64,000 nucleotides of DNA, taken from NCBI GenBank assembly GCA_035559535.1, contig DATMBG010000006.1, forward strand, positions 97,369 through 161,368. The letters run 5' to 3'. Shown here piece by piece: positions 42,268 to 50,570 of this stretch (the stretch's first letter is position 1; every line of letters begins with the position of its first letter). The notes below the pieces were generated by a model. It had not been told where the DNA came from. It ran no database searches and saw only the letters and a list, made by a program, of their open reading frames with translations. The DNA is from Candidatus Limnocylindrales bacterium. Lineage in GTDB: Bacteria > Moduliflexota > Moduliflexia > Moduliflexales > JAUQPW01. Made by a program: the position numbers and the translations under genes.

Positions 42268-43050
42268 CTACATCCTCACCGTGATTAGATTTCCGCTTTC
42301 ATAGCGCCGTAATCCCCTGTAAAAAATCCCAATGGCTCCCAGCAAGCTGCCGAATGCAAAAAGTCCGAAATAAAGCAGGCGCCAGGGACTAAATCCATAA
42401 AGCATTTGTACCGGCACGGTTCCCAGAAAAGCGGCAGGGAGAATCGTATAGAGGGTCAGCCGGATAATTCCTTGAAAGATGTCCGCCGGTTTCCTGGCAA
42501 ATTCCAGTAAAGATGCCAGGGATTCCCAAACGAGGGTGGATTGACCTAACCAGAATGTGAGGGAATGAAAAATAATTAACCAGCTTAAAAATACGGTGGC
42601 TCCCAGGAGACTTCCGATGACCAAAAGAGTAAGGGAATAGAAGTTAACCGGGACAAATAAGAGGTAGTATCCCAATCCAACCAGGAGACGCCCTATTCTA
42701 TTGACACTGGTCCCACTGATCAAAAGGTGAGCCAGCACGTTCTTGGGAAGCGTCAGATAAAAATCTATCCGTCCTTCTCGAATATATTCATTGATATTCC
42801 AGATCATTCCTCCAATACCTACATCGACCAGTCCGTAAATCAAACTGTTAAAGGCTACCAGACTTACCAGTTGTTCAAATTTCCAACCGTTGATATCCTG
42901 GGTTACCGTAAAAAACAACCTCCAAAAAAAGATATAAATGGACACTTCAACTAAATTTGCAAAAAAGTCTAGAACCACATTGAATCGATATTCTAGATGC
43001 GAGTTCAGGTTGATTTTCAGATAAGCCAGGAAGAGTTTTAAATAGGCCAT
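42268..43050 (-). CDS. ABC-2 family permease (COG3694-like)
   Basis: 260 residues, six predicted helices, family features FRFNVVLDFFANLVEV, GGMIWNINEYIREGRIDFYLTLPKN and the C-terminal RRYESGNLI. This is the PF06182 type of permease that comes as a pair of unequal subunits with one ATPase. The cyanobacterial viologen exporter Slr1901/Slr1174/Slr0610 is an example. Third gene of the exporter operon. Substrate unknown. Confidence 0.85.
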   Translation of the reverse strand: MAYLKLFLAYLKINLNSHLEYRFNVVLDFFANLVEVSIYIFFWRLFFTVTQDINGWKFEQLVSLVAFNSLIYGLVDVGIGGMIWNINEYIREGRIDFYLTLPKNVLAHLLISGTSVNRIGRLLVGLGYYLLFVPVNFYSLTLLVIGSLLGATVFLSWLIIFHSLTFWLGQSTLVWESLASLLEFARKPADIFQGIIRLTLYTILPAAFLGTVPVQMLYGFSPWRLLYFGLFAFGSLLGAIGIFYRGLRRYESGNLITVRM

Positions 43051-43115
43051 TTTTTGTTTGCTATTCCCTATAGGTTGTGAAAAAGTATGTACCTGAGTTA
43101 TCTCTGAACAGAAAA

Positions 43116-43913
43116 TTATCCCCCATTAATATCCAATTTCCTGATTGCCTTCCTATATTCTAACAAGAGTAAAGATCCCAAGATAAAAACCCAGAAGATC
43201 TGACCTGCCAGGAAGTGAAGGAACAGATCGAATTTAAAATGAATAAAGAGTTTGGCCGGGTAGTAGAAGATGGCACTAAAAGGGGTATAGTCGGCCAGAG
43301 GTTTCAAAGAATCAGGCCAGGCATCGATAGGAATAAGCCCACCTCCCAGAACCAGCATAACCGTATTCAAGACCCATACAAAAACCGTAGCCCGCTCGAG
43401 CCAGAACGCGGCTATTCCACATATACACTGCAGAATAAAATGGATGAGGAACCCCAGGAAGAGAACCGGAAACAATTGCAAAACCCCTCCCAGGGGAGGA
43501 ACAAAGGATTTGGCGAAAAAGAGGGCCATTAACAGGGAAATACTGAAGTTAATGATCAAATTAAGTACAACTTTTCCAGAGCTGATACAGTAGGTATACA
43601 GGAGGTAGCTATAGGGTTTATTCAGATAATTGGTAATATTTCCACTCTGGACATCCTCTTCGATATTAAGCATGAGGGTATAATCAACACTGAAATGAAT
43701 CACCTGTACGATAAGAAGATACCAGATGAGTTCCTGTTTATAAATACCTGCCATCTCCTGACGGGTTCCATAGCCGATCAGCCAGAGTTGAACACTTACA
43801 AAATAGGCTACCACAATGCTGAGATTTGAGAGAATAAAATCACCCAGATAGACAAAATGATTTTTTAGCTCAATGCTGAAAATGGCCCAGTATTTAATAA
43901 ATTTCCTTATCAC
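43116..43913 (-). CDS. ABC-2 family permease (COG4587-like)
   Basis: 265 residues with six helices. The PF06182 features are QELIWYLLIVQVIHFSVDYTLMLNIEEDVQSGNITNYLNKP and GGGLIPIDAWPDSLKPLADYTPFSAIFYYPAKLF. Partner of the permease at 42268; the two genes are 65 bp apart and follow the ATPase closely, forming one operon. Confidence 0.85.
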   Translation of the reverse strand: MIRKFIKYWAIFSIELKNHFVYLGDFILSNLSIVVAYFVSVQLWLIGYGTRQEMAGIYKQELIWYLLIVQVIHFSVDYTLMLNIEEDVQSGNITNYLNKPYSYLLYTYCISSGKVVLNLIINFSISLLMALFFAKSFVPPLGGVLQLFPVLFLGFLIHFILQCICGIAAFWLERATVFVWVLNTVMLVLGGGLIPIDAWPDSLKPLADYTPFSAIFYYPAKLFIHFKFDLFLHFLAGQIFWVFILGSLLLLEYRKAIRKLDINGG

Positions 43914-43942
43914 GGATTTCCCCCTATTCTAGTCCCTCCCTT

Positions 43943-44938
43943 TTATTCCTCTTCCTGTTCTTTATAGATTTGGCGAATAATCTCCTCCAGGGGAGGTTCT
44001 GTAATGGTAATATCTTCGATATCATACTGATTCAGAAGCTGGTTGATTACATCCCGAGTGGAATTCCAGTGGGTATCCACGGTAACTTTGAGTTTATAAT
44101 CAGTTTTCTCTAAAAGTGTACAACCTTTACAGGTAAAGGGGTCTTTCCCAGGGGTGTTGAGGGTTGCTTCGATAACCCTGCGGTGGAGATACGTTTTCTT
44201 GAGTCCGTTTACATCTCGATCATAAATGATTTTTCCCAGGTTAAGGATAATAACCCGTTCGCAGAGTGTTTCAATATCTCCTGCATCGTGGGAGGTAATA
44301 AAAATCGTGGTTCCCTCGGTACGATTAATGGTTCGGATGTGTTCCCGCAGTATCTGTTTGGCCACCACATCCAGGCCTATGGTCGGTTCATCCAAGAAGA
44401 TAATGGAAGGTTTGTGAAGAAGGCAAGCCACCAACTCCGCCCGCATCCGCTGACCCAAGGACAATTTTCGTACGGGAGTATGAACAAAACTTTTTATCTC
44501 CAATAAATCTATTAAATAATCCAGGCGTTGGCGAAAAGTATGGGAATCCAGTTCATAAATCTTTGAAAAAAGATAAAAGGTTTCCATGGCAGGAAGATGG
44601 TACCAGAGTTGGGATTTCTGACCAAAAACAGAACCAATGTGAAAAGATAACTTTTTCCGCTCTTTCCAGGGGTTAAACCCAAGCACCCGAGCTTCACCGG
44701 AGGTCGGAAAAAGAATGCCCGTTAGCATCTTGATGGTCGTCGACTTACCAGATCCATTAGGGCCAATAAATGCGAGGGTCTCTCCAGATTTTACAGTAAA
44801 GTTTAGATTTTTTACGGCCTCAATCCAACGATACTGGGGTTTGAAGAGAGCCTTGAAGCTATTTTTAAGACCAGGGGGCTTAATCTTAACTCGGAAGGTT
44901 TTCGTCAGGTTTCTTACCTCAATGGCATCCATATCCAT
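43943..44938 (-). CDS. ABC exporter ATP-binding protein (COG4586-like)
   Basis: 331 residues. N-terminal lead typical of this group (GLKNSFKALFKPQYRWIEAV), Walker A GPNGSGKSTTIKML, Q-loop GSVFGQKSQLWYHLP, signature LSLGQRMRAELVACLL, Walker B IIFLDEPTIGLD, H-loop TSHDAGD. A strong sigma-70 promoter sits so close that the predicted transcript starts at or inside the first codons. Either ATG 44938 or ATG 44932 would then be translated from a leaderless mRNA. Confidence 0.92.
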   Translation of the reverse strand: MDMDAIEVRNLTKTFRVKIKPPGLKNSFKALFKPQYRWIEAVKNLNFTVKSGETLAFIGPNGSGKSTTIKMLTGILFPTSGEARVLGFNPWKERKKLSFHIGSVFGQKSQLWYHLPAMETFYLFSKIYELDSHTFRQRLDYLIDLLEIKSFVHTPVRKLSLGQRMRAELVACLLHKPSIIFLDEPTIGLDVVAKQILREHIRTINRTEGTTIFITSHDAGDIETLCERVIILNLGKIIYDRDVNGLKKTYLHRRVIEATLNTPGKDPFTCKGCTLLEKTDYKLKVTVDTHWNSTRDVINQLLNQYDIEDITITEPPLEEIIRQIYKEQEEE

Positions 44939-44940
44939 GG

Positions 44941-44969
44941 ATGATAGGTACAGATTAAAGGATTGTCAA
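44941..44969 (-). promoter_or_regulatory. Sigma-70 promoter of the ABC-2 exporter operon
   Basis: On the minus strand TTGACA (44969-44964), exactly 17 bp spacer, TATCAT (44946-44941). Nearly consensus. Predicted start about 44934, overlapping the start codon. Confidence 0.7.
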
Positions 44970-45087
44970 GAGTGAATGACAGAGTAAGCTGAATGACAAG
45001 GGTATAAGGAGGAATCGGACCAAGTAATACGTTGAAGAGGTCCTCTTAACAGACTTTACTCCCCTTGGGATTAAACTCCTGGATAAA

Positions 45088-45170
45088 CTAAGGGGTAGGG
45101 TTATTTTTTGCTAAAAGACTTCCAGAGTTTTCCTATAAGGGATCGGGTTTGGCTCTAAGGGGTAGGGTTA
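45088..45170. repeat. 16-bp direct repeat CTAAGGGGTAGGGTTA
   Basis: Identical copies at 45088-45103 and 45155-45170, 67 bp apart, in the gap upstream of the ABC exporter promoter. Possibly a regulator-binding pair. Confidence 0.6.
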
Positions 45171-45216
45171 GTAAACCTCCCGGTTCTCCCAAAGCTTTAT
45201 AGCAACCGTAAACGGG

Positions 45217-45263
45217 GTATTTTAGTAAAACCCGGACCCTGGTCCGAGGTTTTACTAAAATAC
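45217..45263. repeat. 22-bp hairpin with one bulged base
   Basis: GTATTTTAGTAAAACC (45217-45232) plus CGGACC pairs with GGTCCG, a bulged A and GGTTTTACTAAAATAC (45248-45263); loop of 2. It lies downstream of the 45330-46196 gene and could end its transcript, although no T-run follows on either strand. Confidence 0.7.
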
Positions 45264-45329
45264 TCCTTAGAGGTTTTCTGAAATTTTACTGGGACCGGTG
45301 CTTTTCAGGATTATCAATGTCTGTTGCTA

Positions 45330-46196
45330 TCAATCATCATCATCGTCTTCATTATCATTGTCCTTTTTCTTTCCCTTTAAGGAGAAGCCAGACACAAAAG
45401 CATCATCTGTAAGGGTCACCGGAGGTTTTGTGAAAGAGGTTCCGGAAGGAAGAATGATAAAATTGAGAGCGGCACTGGTTCCCGAAGGGAAAAGAGGTAA
45501 ATTTCCTTCCGACCCATGAATTTCCCCATCGTTATCCAGATCTTCTATGGTTCCTATGAGTTCATCTGTATCGGGAAGCGTATTATGTTGCCATACATCA
45601 TAGCTACTTCCGGGGGGAACATTATCAATCTCAATTCTGGCGCTTCCATTGGCCCGAATTTTGAATTCCCCGTTATCCAGCCCGGTAGCCCCGGTAATTA
45701 TATCCCCCACGAATAAAGGCCTCGCCGAATTGGGGAATAGGGGAAGGGCAAATCCGGTTACAAAGGAATCATCCCCTAAGGAAACAGGTGGGGGGGTAAA
45801 GGTAACCGTGGAGGGAATGATAATAAACGCCGGTGAAGAACTGCTGCCCCTCAAAAAGGGTTTAAACTTTCCCTCTACTCCACGAATAGCCCCATCCCCA
45901 TTACGGTCAGCCAGGATCGCAATCTGGGTATTGGTATCGGTTAGGGTCTCGTGCAACCACACCTGATAACTTCCTCCCGGAGTAACACCGTTAATATTGA
46001 GTTGTACGTTCCCGTTATTAAAAATCCTCAGGCGGCCTCGCAACTGACCAGTTCCCGCCGTTATGACTTGTGCTTTATAGATCTCTTCATCCGACTTGGC
46101 CCATAGGTCTGAGGCGAACAGACCTATCTCCAACATCAGGAACAGCAAGGAAAAACTTACTAGTTTCCCATTCCGTAAAAGTCTAACCTTCATCAT
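45330..46196 (-). CDS. Exported protein with two tandem repeats and acidic tail
   Basis: 288 residues. Signal peptide (LVSFSLLFLMLEIGLFASDLWA). Two homologous units, about residues 38-160 and 165-275, each with a GxxPGxSYxVWxHxTLxDT segment, then an EF-hand-like acidic loop (DRNGDGAIRGVEG and DLDNDGEIHGSEG), then FIIxPSxTxFTxPPVxLxDDxFVxGF. The C-terminus is KKKDNDNEDDDDD. The loops resemble dockerin/EF-hand calcium sites, so calcium-dependent folding outside the inner membrane is likely. Family not recognised. A sigma-54-type promoter lies upstream. Confidence 0.75.
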   Translation of the reverse strand: MMKVRLLRNGKLVSFSLLFLMLEIGLFASDLWAKSDEEIYKAQVITAGTGQLRGRLRIFNNGNVQLNINGVTPGGSYQVWLHETLTDTNTQIAILADRNGDGAIRGVEGKFKPFLRGSSSSPAFIIIPSTVTFTPPPVSLGDDSFVTGFALPLFPNSARPLFVGDIITGATGLDNGEFKIRANGSARIEIDNVPPGSSYDVWQHNTLPDTDELIGTIEDLDNDGEIHGSEGNLPLFPSGTSAALNFIILPSGTSFTKPPVTLTDDAFVSGFSLKGKKKDNDNEDDDDD

Positions 46197-46255
46197 AACC
46201 TCTCCTTTCCTTTCAAAGGGTTTTTAAAGAAATAAGTTTACCTGGGTAAATTTCC

Positions 46256-46271
46256 TGCAACAATAATACCA
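46256..46271 (-). promoter_or_regulatory. Candidate sigma-54 promoter
   Basis: On the minus strand TGGTAT-N5-TTGCA, with GG and GC 10 bp apart. It fits the TGGYAY...TTGCW consensus and lies 60 bp ahead of the start codon of the two-repeat exported protein. Confidence 0.5.
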
Positions 46272-46469
46272 TTGGGTAGTGTGTAAGGAATTTTGCGTTA
46301 GAATTATACCTTCCTGGGAAGCTTATTTTAGCTTGAGTCCTCAACCATTTTTATAAAATAAAGACGAACTTTATAGGGTTTTGTTCCACATTTTAAATGG
46401 AGCGTATGTTTGCTACCAGAAACAGTTTGAAGGTTTTGCGGATTCTTTCGCTTCTTCCTGAAGGGTGAA

Positions 46470-47045
46470 TTATTTAGGAAAAGATGCGAAATGAATAATA
46501 GTCTTTTCGATTATTTTTCCGGTATTTGGATCTATCCCCTTATCTGTAATCTCGATATCCAGCCTTTTTTCATTATCCCGGGCTATATAGCGACGTAAAA
46601 TTATGCCCTTAAAATCTTCTGGGTTAACCTTATCAAATCCGTTTAGCTTTAAGCCGTTAGCCCATTCTTCTAAAGATCTTTCTTGATCTTTGAAGGTAAT
46701 CTTCAATTTGTCCTCGTAAAATTTTTTCACTTTATCCACGGGATCTGCTGTGACATAGACGGTTACCTTCATCTGGTCCAACATCTTTAGAGTTTTTTCC
46801 ACTTCCTGAAGCTGGGCTTCTTCTTTCTTTCGATCTTCATCGGTTTTGGCTTCTTTTAGAGATGTTTCCGTAAGAGATCTTAAAGAAGAGATGGTGGATT
46901 TAGCAACCGTCCGGATAGCATCTGCCATGGCTTGATTTGACTGGGCTCCCGGGTAGGCAGGGGGCATCTGAGCGGAGGCTAGGGGGGATCCTATTACTCC
47001 TATCCAACCCAAGAAAAGGGGGACACCCAAAAAGAGTCTTTTCAT
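46470..47045 (-). CDS. Exported protein of unknown function
   Basis: 191 residues with a signal peptide (LFLGVPLFLGWIGVIGSPLASA). The mature N-terminus MPPAYPGAQ is followed by a long helix (about 35-85, charged) and a compact region with VTVYVTADPVDKVKKFYEDKLKI, a form seen in small periplasmic proteins that start with a YPGA motif. No catalytic motif is visible. Single gene; the sequence does not suggest a partner. Confidence 0.65.
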   Translation of the reverse strand: MKRLFLGVPLFLGWIGVIGSPLASAQMPPAYPGAQSNQAMADAIRTVAKSTISSLRSLTETSLKEAKTDEDRKKEEAQLQEVEKTLKMLDQMKVTVYVTADPVDKVKKFYEDKLKITFKDQERSLEEWANGLKLNGFDKVNPEDFKGIILRRYIARDNEKRLDIEITDKGIDPNTGKIIEKTIIHFASFPK

Positions 47046-47152
47046 GGTTTGAAAGGAAAAATCCTTTTAACCTCTTTACCGAGGGGGAAATCCCTCTTTG
47101 GGTTTTCCGATTAAGTAAAGAGAGTCAATAAGGATTTTTTTTCCATAACTTT

Positions 47153-47797
47153 TCACTTATATAGCTGGAAGAGAAGTTTTCCTATATTTCTCTGCAGGTT
47201 TTGAAGATAAGGCCAGATCAAAGAAGTTCTCCCAAAATCCCTTGCTTTGGCCCAAGCCTCGCTTTTTGGGATTTCGGGATTCTCTAGCTCGTAAACGGCT
47301 AGATATTTAGGAGTTCCTTCCACAGCTCGATACCTCTTGGCACTACGAACTCCTTCCACCTTAACCAGGGCCGGGATATGGTCCTCATTATACCAGGCGT
47401 TGAATTCATCCTCTTTCTCCGAAGAAACATCCACCCGTACTGTAAGGACATAGGGTGATCCTTCCCGAGAAGATGGGCCATAAGAGAAAATTTCTTCGTA
47501 AATATTACGGACGAAATCCTGGAAAAGGGCCATGGTCTTTTGAGACCAGGGGGTTGGATTCTGTAAAGCCTTTTGATAAGGTTCTCTGGATAAAACACCA
47601 GGCTCCTCTAACTCATAGAGGGCAAAGTATTTAGGTTCTCCTTCCAGACTGACATAACGTCTGGCAGTTAAAAAACCGGGTATACTGATCCGCTCTTGAA
47701 GATGCTCAGTATTATACCAGCGATTAAACTCTTCTTCATAATCCGGTGGAATATTCATCCAGGCCGTCAGAAGCCCTTTAGGTTGTGATGATGCCAT
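47153..47797 (-). CDS. Duplicated ferredoxin-like alpha-beta-barrel protein
   Basis: 214 residues made of two copies of one unit. Unit 1 has NIPPDYEEEFNRWYNTEHLQERISIPGFLTARRYVSLEGEPKYFALYELE; unit 2 has VDVSSEKEDEFNAWYNEDHIPALVKVEGVRSAKRYRAVEGTPKYLAVYELE. The pattern F-xx-WYN-x-EH, PGxxxARRY, PKYxAxYELE is that of EthD/DUF4286-like dimeric alpha-beta barrels, here folded as an intramolecular dimer. The function of this group is usually unknown. Start at 47797 has AAAGGAGGG upstream; the frame is open to 47896 but without family similarity. Confidence 0.75.
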   Translation of the reverse strand: MASSQPKGLLTAWMNIPPDYEEEFNRWYNTEHLQERISIPGFLTARRYVSLEGEPKYFALYELEEPGVLSREPYQKALQNPTPWSQKTMALFQDFVRNIYEEIFSYGPSSREGSPYVLTVRVDVSSEKEDEFNAWYNEDHIPALVKVEGVRSAKRYRAVEGTPKYLAVYELENPEIPKSEAWAKARDFGRTSLIWPYLQNLQRNIGKLLFQLYK

Positions 47798-48146
47798 ACT
47801 GCCCTCCTTTCGATTAATAAATCCATTAACCCATTGTCTTGAACCCTTCGACTCAATCACCCCATGAAACTTAATTTCTGGATTCCTGAAAATCAAGAAA
47901 AATTTATCGACCTGATATTAAGTCAGGATTGAAATGGGATGTAAAGTAAGGACCGCTCTACCCTTTCCCTCCCTGCATGTGGAGAGGGAAAGGAGGAGCT
48001 GCCTAACGGGCCATACCGAATCGCCTCTCCTCAGGATACAATCTCAAGGGTTTGGTAGAAAGATTCAAAAGTTCTACTTTGAAGATCAAAAAAATTTGAA
48101 AGGGATGGGAATTGGAAAAATCTGATTCCAGGAATAGATTATTTCC
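47798..48146. other. Divergent gap with a CCTTTCCCTC hairpin
   Basis: 349 bp. CCTTTCCCTC (47962-47971) pairs with GAGGGAAAGG (47984-47993). Otherwise no gene or clear promoter. Confidence 0.5.
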
Positions 48147-48476
48147 ATGGGGGATGAAAATCTGGAACAAGGTAACTCTCAAAGGGAAGAGGAGGAAGCA
48201 GATTTTCCGGAAATCGTTGAGCTTCCTTTAGAAGATGTTTTGGATCTTCATACTTTCTTGCCCAAGGAAATTCCGGACCTGGTAGAAGATTACATCCAAC
48301 AGGCCTATCAAGCCGGATTTAAGCAGGTACGTATTATCCATGGTAAGGGAAAGGGAGTCCAGCGGGCCATAGTACATTCCATATTGAAGAGAAATCCCTA
48401 CGTTGAGGCTCTGAAGGTACCCCCCCTGGAGTTGGGAGGATGGGGGGTTACCCTTGTTATTTTGAAGGATTCCTAG
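48147..48476 (+). CDS. Small Smr-domain protein
   Basis: 109 residues. An acidic N-terminus leads into a Smr (MutS2 C-terminal-like) domain: [50 protein letters not shown] with the LDLH and HGKG motifs. Smr domains nick DNA or RNA; free-standing ones are common and little studied. Its stop overlaps the end of the opposite-strand sigma-54 activator gene by 4 bp. Confidence 0.85.
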   Translation: MGDENLEQGNSQREEEEADFPEIVELPLEDVLDLHTFLPKEIPDLVEDYIQQAYQAGFKQVRIIHGKGKGVQRAIVHSILKRNPYVEALKVPPLELGGWGVTLVILKDS

Positions 48477-50404
48477 CTCTCATTTTTTTGATCCTCCACT
48501 TCCGGAGCCCTTTTAATCAGACCTTTCCCTGCGGGACGGTATTTTCTTACATCGATGTGATATCTTTTAATGATCTTCCTAAAGTTACTTTTATCTAACC
48601 CTAATTCTCTGGCTGCCGCACCGACATTGCCTTTATGTTTGGTGAGGATCCAGCCTAGGAGTTCCGTGTGGAAGTTCTCCAGAGCCTGCTCTTTTAATTC
48701 CTGATAATGTCCCAATGTGAATTCCGGATCCTTTTTATTTTTAAAAGGATTCAAAATTCCATATTCGGCTATGGCCTGTGGGAGAGAATTAAGGGTGAGG
48801 GTATCTGACTCTTCAAAGACCACGGCCCGTTCAATAACATTTTCGAGTTCCCGGACGTTACCCGGCCACGGATAATTGACCAGGGCATGCATGACTTCTG
48901 GGGACATTTTGACTTTCTTTCCTAGGCGCTCACACGTTTTCTTCAGAAAGTGGTTGACCAGTAGTTGAATATCCTCTCCCCTTTCCCGGAGGGGAGGTAA
49001 AACAATGGGAATGACATTCAGGCGGTAGAGCAGATCTTGTCTAAAATTCCCTTTTCGAGCCTCTTCTTCCAGATTTTTATTCGTAGCTGCTATAATCCGA
49101 ACATCAATTTTAATAGGGTTGTCCCCTCCCACCCGGAAAATCTCTTTTTCTTGAAGGACCCGCAGGAGTTTTACCTGGGTAGTCAGAGACATCTCTCCAA
49201 TTTCATCCAGGAAAATCGTTCCTTTATGGGCTAATTCAAACTGTCCTTTCTTCTGTCGATCTGCACCCGTAAAAGCACCTTTCTCATGACCGAAGAGCTC
49301 ACTTTCGATAAGGGTTTCTGTTAAGGCTGCACAATTAACAGCCCGGAAGGGGCCTTTTGCCCGAGGACTGTTATAGTGTATGGCTTTTGCAATCAATTCC
49401 TTTCCCGTGCCGCTCTCACCCTGAATTAAGACATTGGAATCAATCTGAGAGACCTGTTCGATGATTTTAAAGATTTGCATCATCTTAGGACTGTAACCGA
49501 TGATGTCTTTTTTAAATTTGTAGCGTAACTCCAACTCCTTATCTTTGCGTTGTAGCTCTTGAGTTACCCTCTGGAGTTCTTCTTCTTTTTGCTCCACGGC
49601 CAACTCTAGTTTTTTCTCCTTGGAGAGATCTCTGGAAATACTCACAAACCCTAGAGGGGCTCCATTTTCATCTTTCCTGAGACTGAATATAGTGTGTACA
49701 GGAAAGCTTTCTTGATTCTTTCGAACTCCTTCAATTTCATCTTCAAAACGCCCTGTTTTAATCAAAGAGTCAATAACCTGTTGAACCTGCTCGGGTTTAC
49801 CCAATGCTTTAGGATACAAAACTCCAATAGGCTTTCCAATAATCTCTTCTATTTCATAGCCAAAAGCTCTGCGAGCCCCTTCATTAAAGGTTAAAATAGT
49901 TCCCTGCAAGTCACCGGTTAAGATGGAGTAATCAGACCAGTCCATGATACTGTTGAGAAAGTTATTGGCCCGGATAAGATTTTTGTTGGCTAGCTCCAGT
50001 TCCCGGTTCTTCTCTTTTAAAGCATCTTTACTCTTTTTGAGGCGTACCAGAACCCGGACCCGGGCCCTTAATTCTTCAGCCTCATAGGGAGAGACAATGT
50101 AATCCTCCCCACCCACTTCTAACCCTTTCACAACGCTTTCCGTATCTCGATATACGGCCGTAGTAAAGAGAACCGGGATATCTTGAGTGATCGGATTTTC
50201 TTTGAGCCTCTGACAGACCTCGAACCCATCCATCTCCGGCATATTTATATCCAACAAAATACAATCTGGGACTTCTTCGGCAGCCTTCCTGAGGCCTTCC
50301 TCCGGTTCTGTTGCGGTGATGATCTCGTGGTTATCTTCCTTGAGCTTAATGCTCGCAGAAAAGATATTGTCGGCTCTATCATCGATGATTAAAATCTTTG
50401 CCAT
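48473..50404 (-). CDS. Sigma-54-dependent response regulator with PAS domain
   Basis: 643 residues. Receiver domain (1-120; phosphoacceptor D52 in [13 protein letters not shown]), a helical linker, PAS (about 150-270), coiled coil (270-300), AAA+ domain with [11 protein letters not shown], the sigma-54-contact loop GAFTGA, Walker [12 protein letters not shown] and the R-finger region LREREGED-type ([10 protein letters not shown]), and a C-terminal Fis-type HTH ([22 protein letters not shown]). It activates sigma-54 promoters on phosphorylation. It lies 165 bp after the hybrid kinase gene on the same strand, so it is the likely partner. Confidence 0.93.
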   Translation of the reverse strand: MAKILIIDDRADNIFSASIKLKEDNHEIITATEPEEGLRKAAEEVPDCILLDINMPEMDGFEVCQRLKENPITQDIPVLFTTAVYRDTESVVKGLEVGGEDYIVSPYEAEELRARVRVLVRLKKSKDALKEKNRELELANKNLIRANNFLNSIMDWSDYSILTGDLQGTILTFNEGARRAFGYEIEEIIGKPIGVLYPKALGKPEQVQQVIDSLIKTGRFEDEIEGVRKNQESFPVHTIFSLRKDENGAPLGFVSISRDLSKEKKLELAVEQKEEELQRVTQELQRKDKELELRYKFKKDIIGYSPKMMQIFKIIEQVSQIDSNVLIQGESGTGKELIAKAIHYNSPRAKGPFRAVNCAALTETLIESELFGHEKGAFTGADRQKKGQFELAHKGTIFLDEIGEMSLTTQVKLLRVLQEKEIFRVGGDNPIKIDVRIIAATNKNLEEEARKGNFRQDLLYRLNVIPIVLPPLRERGEDIQLLVNHFLKKTCERLGKKVKMSPEVMHALVNYPWPGNVRELENVIERAVVFEESDTLTLNSLPQAIAEYGILNPFKNKKDPEFTLGHYQELKEQALENFHTELLGWILTKHKGNVGAAARELGLDKSNFRKIIKRYHIDVRKYRPAGKGLIKRAPEVEDQKNES

Positions 50405-50426
50405 AACGTCCTGACTCTCTGCTGTT

Positions 50427-50489
50427 ATAAGTATGCAGCTTGGATAAAGTAAACACTTTGTGCTCCATACTTATATTTAGCAAATTTTT
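50427..50489 (-). promoter_or_regulatory. Promoter and palindromic operator candidate of the sigma-54 activator gene
   Basis: On the minus strand TATAAG (-10) overlaps one arm of the inverted repeat ATAAGTATG (50427-50435 with 50466-50474). TTGTCC upstream, 16 bp away, could be the -35. Repressor or autoregulation is plausible. Confidence 0.4.
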
Positions 50490-50507
50490 AAGGACAACTC
50501 AAATCAT

Positions 50508-50570
50508 CTAGGAATTAGGGATTAGGAATCGGTGATCTCCTATTTCTAATTCCCAATTCCTAATTCCTAT
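50508..50570. repeat. GGAATTAGG-type inverted repeat between kinase and regulator genes
   Basis: GGAATTAGGGATTAGGAAT (50511-50529) is almost perfectly complementary (17 of 19) to 50549-50567. The arms are built from an 8-9 bp unit. It ends at the kinase stop codon. Confidence 0.65.

Larger units (their letters stand above)
44970..45329. other. Gap between ABC exporter and two-repeat protein genes
   Basis: Contains the direct repeat and the hairpin listed separately. No gene seen. Confidence 0.5.
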
